Of a DNA stretch of 64,000 nucleotides, positions 12,801-27,800 are shown piece by piece; position 1 is the first letter of the stretch, and every line of letters starts with the position of its first letter. A program made the translations under genes and the position numbers. The notes below the pieces were generated by a model, which did not search any database, was not told the DNA's origin, and was given only the letters and a program-made list of their open reading frames with translations. This DNA comes from Azolla caroliniana (lineage: Eukaryota > Polypodiophyta), in the NCBI GenBank assembly GCA_043228905.1, contig JBHGNT010000005.1:19096001-19160000 (forward strand), read 5' to 3'.

Positions 12801-15800
12801 AATGGTTTATGTTGAGCCTCTAGCTATTGGCTGGCGACCTATCTTGGAATCTTGGAGTGCATCTCTTCCAGAGACATTATCAGGAAAATATTGTGATCAG
12901 ATAGTGAATCTATGTGATTGGTTATTGCCACCGTGTTTGCATTGTGTTCGTAAACATTGCAAGCTCATGATGCCTATGCAGGTATGATCACATTAAAATA
13001 TCTATTATCTTTGAATTATAGTAATGATCAGGATTATACCATATTAAGTCTCTTTTTTAGCAGCTGACATGAGGTCTTGTTTGTCCTTAGGAACAAAATC
13101 TAGTGCAAAGCATGCTGCGAATCATACTTTGCCTATTAAGCCCAGAGCTAACTGAAAGTATGATTATAGAAGCCTTGATTATTTTCTTTCTAGTCACTTT
13201 ACATGTAATTCAGAATTTTTTGTAAATATGTTTTATATCTGAATACATTTCATTACTAAGATCATCAAGCACTTGAAATAATTTACTTCCTTCCAAAAAC
13301 GTTTATGGTATAATCCACTTATTTTGGCTGTCCAGAAGTTTCCTCGGAGAAGATAGATGCAAACGTGAAAGTATCCTGGATTGACTGCATATTCCTTTTT
13401 GCTGTAGTCTGGTCTGTTGGAGCTTGTATAGATAACTCTGACAGAATCAAGTTTGATCTTCTTCTGCGAAAGCTTATTGTGAGTTAATAACAGATCTTTG
13501 CAAATTTACATTCAGTTGTATGCACATTAAGTAGGAAATATCCCTGGTATGCTGAATATTTTATTTGCTCATACTAATTCTATCTTTAATTTAGTAGTAT
13601 GTACTAAGCATGCATTGGTTCAGGCCAATCAACCGCCTGAAGAATACAGAGCATACATTACTGCTCCAGCTCGTAAAGTAGCTTCTCCATTTCCAGATGG
13701 CAAATTGGTTTATGATTTTGTTTTCAAAAAGGATCGTGGCAAGTGGGGTACATGGTTGGATTTGATTGAGGATGTTGCACTACCAAGTGATGCTGAGTTT
13801 TATAAGATTCTTGTACCAACTCCTGACAGCACCAGATACTCATATCTGATAGACGCTCTAGTAATCCATGATGAACCACTTCTGCTTGTTGGACCAACAG
13901 GGACGGGTAAAAGTGTCTGTGTCAAACAGTATCTTGTGAAGCTTGATCCATCCAAGTAAACATCTTACTATGACGAGTCATCTGATTCCTTAGGATAGAT
14001 TGCTGAATTGTTTTGATATTTGCACAGGTATCAGTCAGTATTCTTCAATTTCTCAGCTCAGACGAGTGCCAACCAAACTCAGGATATAATTGATGGGAAA
14101 CTAGTGAAAAGAAAGCAAGGAGTGTTTGGGCCACAGAAGGGAAAAAAATCTGTTATATTTGTTGATGATTTGAGTATGCCAGCATTGGAGAAGTATGGAG
14201 CACAACCTCCTATTGAGTTGTTAAGACAATGGATGGATCACCAGGGTTGGTTAGTGTCAGCAGTCGTAAAACTGAACAGATTTAATTTTCTTTAGAACAG
14301 TACAAATTATTGATAATATTATTTGGAATGGAATCATAGGTATGATCGGGGTAACCTTCAATTTCGACAAATTGAAGACATTCAGTTTATGGCAGCGATG
14401 GCCCCACCAGGTGGTGGGAAAAATACAGTTACAAATCGATATCTCCGTCATTTCAATGTTGTTTGTATCACACCATTTTCTGATACAACCTTGTCCAGGT
14501 AGGTAATTTTCATATACAAAAACATGGTTTCTTTTACGCAGACAGTTTTCTCTATTTCCAAATTGTATTTTGTAGGATCTTCTCAACCCTTGTTGACTTC
14601 TGGATGAAGAGAGCGCACTATTCTCAAAATACCTTGAAATTAAGGATTCCTATGGTTGCTGCTACCCTTGAAATATACCAAATAGTTCAACGAGAACTCT
14701 TGCCGACACCTGAAAAATCACACTACACATTTAATCTCCGAGATCTTGGCAAGGTATATCCCTCATAAAAGGCATTAACCTTGATGATCCATTGTCTTTT
14801 ACAAGTCCAAAATGGCCTATGAATTCAAATGAGGATAAGAGATTACATATGAAAATGTTGTCTTGACATTCAGAATAACAAGAAAAAACAAAACTTAATT
14901 AAATGAAATAGTAGTTAGCTAGGCATCAATTTCTGAGATTCGATTGAGTGAAATTTCTGCCTTCAAATGTTCTCCAACATGGGACAATCAAAGATGCAAA
15001 GTTCTCCGAAGTAAGAATTTGGTGCCTAGTCCGAAGTATGTACATGAAAAATCATTACGCTCAATCTATTATAACCCCTTCTAAATGTTGTTGATATTCT
15101 ACACATTTAGCCCTTGATTAATTGTAGCATGAGTAATGGAGCTAAAGAAACTTTCGATGGTTCCTTGTCGATGAGCTTTTGATGTTGCATTGTTTTCCTT
15201 CTCTCCCTGTCTCTTCATTAATCCTGCAGACTGGCCTGAAACCATGCTTGAAGAGGCAATGGTGATGTTCAGATGAGGAAAATCCAAGTTATATTGGAAT
15301 GGGGTAGTGTGTTTACACCAAGTTTCTACCTGCTATTTTGATAATATAAGTGCCAACTTTTAGTACCTTTGCATTGCAATCTCCCAAATATGTTGGATAT
15401 TGATCCATGATCTGTTGGAATGGGGTAGTTATGTCACCAACTTTCTATACCCCAAAGAGAAGAAAGAAAAAGAAAAAAGATATATTAACGTCTTTTAAGA
15501 GACCAAAAACGCCTATTAGACCAAACAAGAGATTATTTGCGGTCAAGATGTCTTTGCGGTCCCTCTAGAGAGTAAGAATTCAACATGATGGCATGAGCAC
15601 ATATAGAAAGGAACAAGAAAGAAGAAACTAAATTATTTGTTCGGAATTCTGCCGAGTGTGGTTCTAATTGCAATACATACTAGAATGTCCTGTGTTATTT
15701 TATCTCTACATAATTCATCCGTGTATTATTTTATTGCCAAAACATTCATTTCAATTGCATTGATATAATCGTGACTCAGTATCTTAGGCCCTTTTGTGTA

Positions 15801-18800
15801 CAAATATAAAGTGTTACTGTAACAAATTTCCAGTCCAGTTGAATTGTTTTCAGGCTACCTCAAACCGTGTTACTTGTTTAAATGGATATTTTAAAATAGG
15901 CTTCCTATGGAATGTAATTCAACATTTCTGATTTATTCCTTCAATTCATCAAACTTAATTTTACATTTTATATTGCTTTTAGGTCTTCCTGGGATTGCAG
16001 TTTGCACCAGCAGAGATAGACAACCAATATAAAATAATTCGTTTATGGGTGCATGAGTGCCTCCGAGTTTTTTACGATCGACTAATAAATGAAAAAGATC
16101 GAATATGGTTGTGTGATGTCATTGCTGAAATGCTAGAAAAGCATTTCAAAGAAAGGTTTGGCAAAGTTTTTGCAGGGTTTTCACATTCCGAGATAAAAAA
16201 AGGGGATACAAGTCCAAGCATTTTAAAGTATCTTGTTGCTGGAGACTTTATGATTCCTGGAGCAGACCCTGCACAGGTAATATCTTGCATAAAATAATGT
16301 AAATATAGGATAAATTTTCTGCAAGACTTCCTTACCAGTGTGACCTTGATTATTTGTACAAATACACTGCTGTTTTATCATGGTCACATAAATAAACGAT
16401 GTTAATATAAATTTCAATTGAAATTTTCTATAAATGTCTTTTGTCCCAGCATAGGGCATATAACAGGATAGGTTTGTAGAGACCTTCAGTCTCAATTATT
16501 TTCAAAAACATGCAATTAATTTTGGTGTATTCAAATTCAAAAATGGTTCCTGTCGCATGGCATATGTAAAATACAATATCTCCACTTCAATATAGTTTGG
16601 ATTTTCCACACTTGAACATATCTAAAGTAGAACAAAAATAGTGTGGCCTGAGCTGATTTCATTAAATTGGATGATGGAAGATCCTGGATCAACCCCACAA
16701 CATCTCTTGATAGGAAAAATCACTCTTTTTTACACGTTGCGGGATTGATGTATTATGAAGTCTTCTTAGGCAGATACACATGTTGAGAATCAAGCTCAAC
16801 TCGTGTGAACATGTGCTTATGAAGAGAAGCACAATGTGTGAAAAATTGCATGAGCACACTTTATTGTAATCCGTGTAGTGTCAAGTGTAAATGTGGTCAA
16901 AGAATATCACATATTCTTGAGATAGAATCGTACTCGAGTGGATATCTTAATTAGATTCCACCAACACATTTAATGTGGCAGTCCCTTGAGAACTTGTATA
17001 TAGAACTCCTTTGGTCAATTGTGTGTAGATGATGATCTTTAGTTGAAGAAACCAAGAGGAAAGCTCTTGCGTTGCAGGTACAAGTGGTTGGTTGGGCAGA
17101 AAAAGGAAGCCCACAAGAAGATGCCAAGAATCTCAGAACAAAGACCACTATGTTTTCAGTGTTGTTTTTTATATGAAATAAGAGATAGATACCGTTGCCT
17201 ATTTGAACAAGGCATTGCTAAACGTAATACAACAATTAATGGTGTTTGGGAATGTTCTTGCTAGAACTCAAGAGACATAGAAAGAAAGAAAGAAGAAAGA
17301 TATATTAACGTCTTTTAAGAGACCAAAATGGCCTATAAGACCAAACAAGAGATTACATCTGAAGTGTTGTCTCGTCTTTGAGAACAACAAATCAAAATAG
17401 AATAAGTAGTACTCAGTAAATATAAAAGTAAATAAGATAAAAATAGACGAGGGAATCTGGTTTTCGGTACATGTGAGCTTCTCAAGTTAGACATATTGCA
17501 ACATTTGTCTTCGAAAGATCTCTAGCATAGGTAAATCCAGAAAGAAAGAAAGATATATTAATGTCTTTTAAGAAGCCAAAATGGCCTATAACACCAAACA
17601 AGAGATTACATCTTAAGTCTTGTCTCATCTTTGAGAACAACAAATAAAAATAAAAATTCCTCAGTAGATATAAAAGTAAATAAAATAAAAACAGACGAGA
17701 AAATCTGGTTATCAGCACATGTGAGATTCTCAAGTTAGATATATTGGAACTTTTGTCTTTAAAAGACCTCTAGGATAGTTCAATCCAAAATGGAAAGGTC
17801 TCCGAAGCAAGGGAAGGACCTGCGATGGTAGGAGATAATGGTCTTTATCTGTCGATGACAATGGTGCTGAGGTCGTCGTCCATGGGGCCGGGCCTACGTG
17901 CACGACAAATTGCTATTGCTCGATCAATTGTAACCCCTTTGTTATGTCCTAGTTGGGAGCCCATTTGCGTATCCCTTGATTGACTTGTAGCATTAGTAGG
18001 AGTGATAGGGCTAAATAAAGATGTGATTGTTCTTTATGGATGAGCTTGTGTGGCTGTATTCTTCAACAACTTTTCGCTATTGCTCTTGAGTTCTAGCAAG
18101 AAAAGTCCTAGGCACCGTTGGTCCCCATATTCCATTACCTTGCATAGCGCGCCAAAGCCTTGTTTAAAGAGGCAATGGTATCTCCTTCTGATTTCATAAA
18201 TAACACTACATTGATAAACATATTGTTCTTCAGATTCCACTCCTTGATGACACAATTGGCAAATTCTTTCTTCTAGACCTCATTCTGTAACTGATGTGAT
18301 GAAGTTCTTAGCTGCCCTATCACACTGCGCAGCGCATAGGATAGATGTATGTCCATATAAGGTGGCCTGATGATGAATCCATCCTCCGATGTGTGTAAGA
18401 AGTGTGTCTTATAGTGGGTCATCTTCTTACCAAGGGATATTTTGGGGCTGATCCATGTTATCTTGTTTTCCAAGCTAATAATATCAGTTCGGATCACTCT
18501 ATTCTTTTCCACTTTGGTCATATTTAGATGGGGAGAGTCCAAGCTATATTGGAATGGGGGTAGTGCATTTATGCTCATGCCATGTGACTCGAACCATTGT
18601 TGCGTTTCAGCATAAAATGTCACATCAATTAAAAAATTTCGATATGGAGGTGTGCTTCCAAATCTATGTCTATCGGGGGGTAGAATTTGAAGAACAATAT
18701 GTATAAGTAGAAAATGTCAAGTTCTTAGATATCTAGATTCTTTAGAATCCTATTTTAGTTATTTGGATTTTTCGTTCATTCTCAAAGACATTTTAAGATG

Positions 18801-21800
18801 TAATCTCTTGTTTAATCTTGTTTAATCACATGTGCCAAAAACCAGATTCCCTCATTTCTTTTCTTTTGATGTTATTTACTTTTATATTTACTGTGTAATA
18901 TTTATTTTATTTTGATTTGTTCTCAAAGACGAGACAACACTTAAGATGTAATCTCTTATTTGGTCTTATAGGCCATTTTGGCCTCTTAAAAGACGTTAAT
19001 ATATCTTTCTTTCTTTCTTTCTATCATCCAATGTATTTTGAAATTTATATTTTTTTCCATTTCAGTATGATGAAATTACAGATGAGGAGGGGTTGATGAA
19101 AATTATTCAAAACTATCTGGAAGATTACAATGCAGTTACAAGCAAACAAATGAACCTTGTTTTGTTTCAATTTGCTGTCCATCATATATCACGGATATGC
19201 AGAGTAATAAAACAGCCAGGTGGAAATGCATTGCTTGTTGGTGTTGGTGGGAGTGGAAGGCAGAGCTTAGCTAGGCTTGCTGCCTTTATTCAAGGTTTTG
19301 AGGTTTTTCAAGTGAGTAAATGTTCAATTAAAGTTCTTGCAGTTTTTTTAAATATACATGTTTGCAAATGTCATTTATTGATAATAACAGGTAGAAATAG
19401 CAAAGAACTATAGCATGTCAGAATGGAGAGAAGATCTTGGAAAGATGTTACGAAAGGCTGGTGAATTGGATAAACCGACTATGTTTCTATTCGCAGACAC
19501 ACAAATTAAGCTAGAAGGCTTCGTTGAGGATATCAACTCTCTTCTAAACACAGGAGAGGTATCCTTTCTACAATAAATGAAAGGGAAATAGAAGGAACAC
19601 TCATTTCTATGAAGTATTTCATGTGTGTGTATAGATTTTTACTATGCCTATTTTCATTAACCTCTTCTAGTCTATACTTCTATGGTGTGTGCGCGTTTTA
19701 ATAATACTATAGTCATTTGTTTTTTGCAGTTCTGCCAAAACTCTTGAACAACTAGCTAACATTGATGTCACATCATGTTATTTTGAATTTAGGTTCCAAA
19801 CCTTTTTGATTCAGCTGATATAGTAGCAATCTGTGAAACTGTTCGCCCCCGGGCAAAAAAAGTCAAAAGAGATGGATCACATGCTGATTTGTATGGTTAT
19901 TTTGTGGATGAATGCAGTAAAAACCTTAGAATTGCACTGGTATTTCTCCATGATTTATTAGAGTTGCAGAACTCTGCATATCATAATGCTTTCTTGTTGA
20001 ACACATTTGTTTCACTAAATGCAGGCATTTAGTCCAGTTGGGGATGCATTTCGGGACCGTCTAAGGAAATTCCCATCCTTGGTTAATTGCTGCACTATCG
20101 ATTGGTTTAGTAGCTGGCCTGTTGAGGTGCCCTTGTTTGCCTGCAAAACAAACATTCCTTTTGTTGTGTACTTTATTTTACTTGTTCTCATTTGATAACT
20201 ATTTTTATTAGGCATTAAAATCTGTTGCAACTCGTTTCTTGGCGGATGTCAATGTAGACCAGAAGTTGATACCCAATATTGTCGATATATCAGTCTACTT
20301 TCATATGTCTATTCAGGTTCATATCTTGGAATCATATCTTGATTAATAGTCTAGTATTCTTAAACGGAAATGTTACTACTGTTCTAGAATTAGCTCATTC
20401 CAATAGGTTTGGTATATTTGATAACATCTAAGTATTCTTAAAAGGAAAGGAAAAGAAATTTCTTGTTAGAGCTTGGTTTCCAAAACAAAAAACTCAAATG
20501 AGGTGCCAGGATAATGCACAAACCTTCAATATTTCATGTTGGATGCAGTGATCAAGACCGTGTCATACAACTACATATTCTAGTGATAAGTTAGTGCATC
20601 ACTGTCCTTAGAATAAGATAGCGATGTCATTGAAGAGTAGAAATATGAGAAACATGATGTCGAATCTTGTGCCTAGATCTAACCCATATGCTCATCATAC
20701 AGACCTTTAGGAAGCTCCACATGTGAATGCTATTTCTCTAGAAAGAAGAAAGAATGAAAGAATGATACAATAATGTTTTGAAAAGTCCAGAATGGCCTAT
20801 GAAACCTGTTAAACCGAACTGTTTGCTTTGAATCATCAACGTGAGTAACAAAAGAAAAGTCTCTAGACCTGCCCTAACAGCAATTACTGTACAGAGGGCA
20901 TGTGATATGTGTCTCCATATACTTGAAACCATCTGGGAACATATGTAAGAATAGGAACTTGTAATAGGCCATGTTCGTCCTAGTTATAAAGAAAATCCAT
21001 AAATGTGGGCCTCAGTTAATGAGTGCGAAAAGAGTGAAGATATAAATGAATATATTTCTGTACAATTATACTGATATACCCCCACATTGATTTCTCATAC
21101 CTGACTCTCTCAGTAACCTTGGTGGGATCCTTTCCATAGTATCTTCTATCACTAGGGGCACCTTCTCTTTTTTAGCCAGTAGAAAGTTTTTTATTCCTGA
21201 GTTAAGCCACATGAGGAATCTAAAGGATTTATGGCACAGTTGATGTAAGCCTGTTTTCTAAAAGCATGTGACTATACTAATTTGTAACAAAAGGGTTGTG
21301 ATCTTTATGTGTTGCCACTAATTCTACTTTCAAACGACTGCTATTAAGGTAGCCTTGCGGGTGTATAAAATTTGCCATATGTAGGATCTAGCAGTGCAGT
21401 ACTTCAATACTATGCGTCGCTATTGCTATGTTACACCAACAAGCTTCCTTGAGCTCATCGCAGCATACACAACATTGCTTGAAAAGAAACAGGTTGAAGT
21501 ACTTGGCCAAAAACAAAGGTTTGCTCCTGTTAATTGAGTGAACTTTGTACACCTTAAATCTATTTTGTTAACTTTCATTTTTATATCACATATTTTATTT
21601 TATTTTGGACCCATTTTCATTCTGACTATTTTTATGTTATTATTTAAGTAGTCCTTAGCCTCTTAACTATAAGCTTTCCTTGAGGTGTGGAAATAGCCTT
21701 TCATTTATCCTCATATTGTCAGTATTGATTTTCCTCATTTCAGTAGAAGAGTTAAATCATTGTGTTTATCGGATTATCTCCCTTTGGTTATCAATCGTTA

Positions 21801-24800
21801 GGATAGTTGTCATGCTCTTCAGAAAGCAGACATATCCACAACACAATACAAAAGATATCACGATTTGGTATAGGAGAAAATCTGAAATTAACTCGAATGG
21901 GGATGCACTGTTTTTCTTGTGTTTTTCATGAGATAATAGTGAGCTTGTGATCAATACTTGGGATGGTTGTCATGCTCTTCAGAAAGCAACATGTCCACAA
22001 CCCAGTACAAGTAGAAAATCTGAAATAACTTGAATGCGGCTATACTGTTATCCTTGTGTTTTTTCATCCTTGTAATCTTTTAGAAGTTTCTATATTAATT
22101 TTCTTGTGAATATAGATATGAGACAGGCTTGCTTAAGCTTGAAAATTCGTCAAAAGAAGTAACGATAATGCAAGAAGACCTTGCGAAACTTCAACCAAAG
22201 CTGGTTCAGTCAACAAATGAAGTGAATGAACTTCTCAAGGTAGGCAATCGAATGAAGGAAGAATAAATTTATTTTACCCATTTATACAGAATAAATTGAT
22301 AGAATAATAACTTGTGGAAGTATTCATTAATAACTTAAGATGAGATATTCCTTTTCTGTCAACTAACTTGTCATTTACCCTAGATACAAGCTAGTTCTCG
22401 ATAGTACTTATCTTGAAGTAAATTGCACATACTTCAAGACTAAGTACATCTTAACCTGCCAATTGAGAATTTTCTTCTAGCACAATTGGAGTAAAGCAAG
22501 GATGCCCACTATCACCCACTCTCTTCGGTCTCTGTATAGATGAGGTATGACATTACATAGAGAGATTTGAGGGTTCGGGAGCACACCTAGCAGGTATAGC
22601 TATACAAATATTACTATACCCTGATGATGATGTGCTGATTTCTGACTCTCCTGAGAGACTACAAAGACATCTAAATACCTAAAAACTATTTTGTACGGAC
22701 AAAGGTTTGTCAATAAACATGGATAAAACTATAGTGATGGTGTTTAACACCACTCAAGCATTGGCAACAAGATCAGAACCAGAATTCTTCTTGGGAGAGG
22801 AAAAGGTGGAATACACACGCTGCTACACATACCTAGATGTAACATTTACAGGGCCTAACTTTCTCGTGGATATGCAGCCCTTGGTGCGTTTGAGAGACAA
22901 TGTGCATATTTGCAGTTCTAAGAGCCACGAACTAACCTGTGCTTATTTGAGACACTTGTCCCACCAACTCTTCTCTATGGGGTAGAAATGTGGGGACCGA
23001 GTCTTAACAACGCAAATCATTGGAAAGATTTAGAGAGACCACTAGTGTCAATGATTGCCCGCATGATAAGGAGCAAAGCATCAATGTCCCATGATATAAT
23101 CCGGGCTGATATGGGAGCAACACCTATAATCACCAAGGCATTGTTCCAATCAGTGACATGTATCCAACGTCTTTGGGAGCTCCCTAAACGAAGGTACCCA
23201 AGGTTGGCTCTTATGTCATGAAGACAACTGGCTGAAAATGGAGACATTCATTGTTGGTATGCTGAAATGCCGCAATGGTTCGAGTCACATGGCATGAGTA
23301 TAAATGCACTACCCCTGTTCCAATATAGCTAGGACTCTCCCCATTTAAATATGACCAAAGTGTGATCCGAACTTATATTATTAACTTGGAAACAAGATAA
23401 CATGGATCAGCCCCAAAATATCACTTGGTACGAAGATGGCCCACTATAAGACACACTTCTTACACACATCAGATGATGGATTCATCATCAGGCCACCTTA
23501 TATGGACATACATCTATCCTGTGCGCTACACAGTGTGATAGGCCAGTTGCGAACTTCATCACCACAATTAGAGATTGAGGTAGGCAAATATACACGAATA
23601 CCTCTAGAAGGAAGAATTTGCCAATTATTTCATCAAGGAGTGGAATCCGAAGAACACTATGTTTGTCATTGTAGTGTCTTTTATGAAATCAGAGGGAGAT
23701 ACCATTGCCTCTTTAAACAAGGGTTTGGCCCACTACTCAAGGTAATGGAATAGCAGTGCCTAGGACTTTTCTTGCTAGAACTCAAGAGACATAGGGAAAA
23801 GTTGTTGAAGGACAATAATACAGCCACACAAGCTCATCCATAAAGGAAAATCACAACTTTCTTTAGCCCATCACTCCTAATGCTACGAGTCAATCAAGGG
23901 ATACACAAATGGCCTCCCGACCAGGACATAACAAAGGGGTTACAATTGATCGGGCAATAGCAATTTGTCATGCCTGAAGACCCTGGCCCCATGGACCACA
24001 AACTCAGCACCCTTGTCATCGTAGGTGCTTCTGTCACTTTCGAAACCTCTCCACTCTGGAACGACCTATGCTAGAGATCTTTTGAAGACAAAAGTTACAA
24101 TATACCTAACTTGAAAATCTCACATGTAGCGAAAACCAGATTCCCTCATCTCTTGTTATCTTATTTACTATTATATTTACTGAGTAATATTTATTTTATT
24201 TTGATTTGTTGATTTGTTGTTCTCTAAGATGAGACAACAGTTAAGATGCAATCTCTTGTTTGGTCTTATAGGCCATTTGGCCTCTTAAAAGACATTAATA
24301 TATCTTTCTTTCTTTTTGAATACATTCTTTCCTACTTCATGACACCTCATCGACCCATATGGTCGAGTTGCACAATAGCAACTCCTCATTTTGTGTGCTA
24401 TCACAACATGTGTACTCTAAGAATACATGTTGGGATAAACTAACAAGTTTGGGTTAATCATTGATTATATCTAACACCCCCCCTCCATAGTCAACCCCAA
24501 TGAGTTAAGTTGGAATTGTGCCAACTCTGTAGCTGTTCTGCTCCAAGCGCCTTTGCGAAGATTTCTGCAACATTCTTTGATGTTGGAGAGTACTCAAGCT
24601 CCCGGACATAGTGCTACTAAATCTCCATGTGTTTAGTATGTGCATGAAACACCGGATTCCGTATAATGGGCATGCAACTCTGATTGTCACACCTCTGTAC
24701 CGTAGCCTTCCCCATCTGAACCGTCACATCCATAATTATTCTTCTGAGCCAGGATCCCTCACCAGCCGCTTTGAATTCTGCCCATGTCAAAGATAATGCC

Positions 24801-27800
24801 ACCATTGGTTGCTTTTAACTGTTGCACAAAACAGTGCTGAAACCCATTGAAAAACAATATCTAGAAACAGATTTTCTGGAATCAGTATTTGTAGTCTCAT
24901 TCAAAAGAAATGAGGCTATAAAATCTAGCAAGAGTGACTAAGGTCATGAGTTTGGATCCCATGAGAACTGATTTCCTTATAGTTTCGTTTGAAAGAAATG
25001 AGAATAACCAAGCTTTTAAATTTTTTGAGTTTTTTGGGGAAGTTGTTATGGTACAACCTGTACAACCATTCAGGAAGAATGAATCAATAATTGGTTCAAG
25101 AGTAAAGTGTGATTAACATTTCTCATGGTTTTACTCTATTTGGTTATTAGTGGTAGGATCTAATGTTTGAGTTTTCACAGGTCATAGATGAAGAAACAGC
25201 TGCAGCAAATAAAGTTCGTGAAGTTGTTTTAGTGGAGGAGGCAGCAGCATCTGTGAAGGCAGAAGCTGCAAAGTCCATCAAAGAGGAGACTGAAGCAGAA
25301 CTGGAGGAAGCTTTGCCCATGTTGTTGGCAGCTTTAAAGGTTTTGGCCTCTCTACAGAGACTTATTTAAGTTTGTTTTGTACTTCTAATTTTCAGATTCT
25401 CTTAAAACAATCTGGCCTCAATGTAAAATACTAGGCCCTAGATACTCTCACCAAAGCAGACATATCAGAGCTTAAAGGAATGAAGAGTCCACCTGGACCA
25501 GTCAAATTAGTTATTGAAGCTGTATGCATAATGAAGGGCATTAAGCCTACACGTATGAAGGATCCATCAGGGAGTGGGAAGGTACCATGACTTTGGAAGT
25601 TCAATCAGATTAAATTAGTAATCAGCCAATGTATCATATAGATATCTATAATTTCATGTCACTCATATTATTGCTATTAATATTAGATGGTAGATGATTA
25701 TTGGGAAAGCAGCAAAAAGATGTTGGCTGATGCAGAATTCCTGAAGAGTCTTCGCGAATTCGATAAGGACAATATACCAGCAGCCACCATTCAAAAAATC
25801 AAACCGTATTGTCTTGGTTCTTGTCCTTTAATGTCACTTGATTGTCTCATAATTTTAGGTTATATCTCTTTATTATCTTTAGTTCTAGAGACCTCATTTT
25901 ATTTAGAAAGAAAGAACGATCTACAAGACCTAACAAATATTTCGATTGTTTATGTTGACGAAAAAATAATTGGTTTTAAATCTCGCTTCTTGAATCCTAT
26001 CTTGCATATATTTAGTCATGAACAGCCAAACAAATCAGGTTTGGTTCCTGATCAACAGAACTCTAATTGTTACCCTCTGAAGAAAGAAAGATATATTAAC
26101 GTCTTTTAAGAGGCCAAAATGGCCTATAAGACCAAACAAGAGATTACATCTTAAGTGTTGTCTCGTCTTAGAGAACAACAAATCAAAATAAAATAAGTAT
26201 TACTCAGTAAATATAAAATTAAATAAGATAAAAAGAGACGAGAAAATCTGGTTTTCGGCACATGTGAGATTCTCAAGTTAGATATGTTGTAACTTTTGTC
26301 TTCGAAAGATCACTAGCATAGGCCGATCCAAAATGGAGAGGTCTCCGAAGCAAGTGAAGCACCCGCGATGGCGGGACATAATGGCTTTTATCTGTCGATG
26401 ACAAGGATGCTGAGGTCGTGGTCCATGGGGCCGGGGCCTACGTGCACGACAAATTGCTATTGCTCGATCAATTGTAACCCGTTCATTATGTCTTGGTCAG
26501 GAGCCCATTTGTATATCCCTTGATTGACTTGTAGCATTAGGAGTGATGGGGTTAAAGAAAGTTGTGATTATTCTTTGTGGATGAGCTTGTATGGTTGTAT
26601 TCTTTAACAACTTTTCCCGATGTCTCTTGAGCTCTAGCAAGAAAAGTCCTAGGCACCGTTGGTCCTCATATTCCATTACCTTGCATAGCGGGCCAAAGCC
26701 TTGTTTAAAGAGGTAATGGTATCTCCCTCTGATTTCATAAAAGACACTACAGTGACAAACATACTGTTCTTCGGATTCCACTCCTTAATGACACAATTGG
26801 CAAATTCTTTCTTCTAGAGGTATTCGTGTATATCTGCTTACCTCAATCTGTAATTGATGTGATGAAGTTCGCAACTACCCTATCACACTGCACAATGCAT
26901 AGGATAGATATATGTCCATATAAGGTGGCCTGATGATGAATCCATCCTCCAATGTGTGTAAGAAATGTGTCTTATGGTGGGCCATCTTCTTACCAAGTGA
27001 TATTTTGGGGCTGATCCATGTTATCTTGTTTTCCAATAATATTAGTTTGGATCACTCTATTCTTTTCCACTTTGGTCATATTTAGATGGGCACAGTTCAA
27101 GCTATATTGGAATGGGGGTAGTGCATCTATACTCATGCCATGTGACTCGAACCATTGCGGCATTTCAGCATACCAACAATGAATGTCTCTATTTTTAGCC
27201 AGTTGTCTTGACGACATAAGTGCCAACCTTGGGTACCTTCGTTTAGGGAGCTCCCAAAGACGTTGGATAAATGTCATTGATTGGATAAAGAAAGATACAT
27301 TAACGTCTTTTAAGATGTCAAAATGGCCGATAAGACCAAACAAGAGATTACATCGCAAGTGTTGCCTCTCATTTCTTGATTTACAGAGTAATATTATCTT
27401 ATTTTGATTTGTTGTTCTCAAAGACGAGACAACACTTAAGATGTAATCTCTGGTCTTATAGGCCATTTTGGCCTCTTAAAAGACGTTAATATATCTTTCT
27501 TTCTTTGAGAACAAATCTAAATAAATAAATAGTACTAAGTAAAAAAAGTAAATAAGATAAATAGAGACTAAAGAATCTATTGCATAGGTAGATCCAAAAT
27601 GGAGGGTATCCAAAGTGAGGGAAGCACCTGCAATAGCAGGAGTTAAAGCCTTTATCTGTCAATGAAAAGGGTGGTGAGGTCGTGGTTCATGAGGCCAGGG
27701 CCTATGTGCATGACAAATTCCTATTGCCTGATCTATTGTAAACCCTTTGTTATGTCCTTGCTGGGAGCCCATTTGTCTAGTACTTAATTGACTTGTTGCA

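Noticed and set aside
26990-27466. 158-residue open frame as a host gene
   Set aside because: It matches the C-terminal region of the local LINE family found in many other copies.
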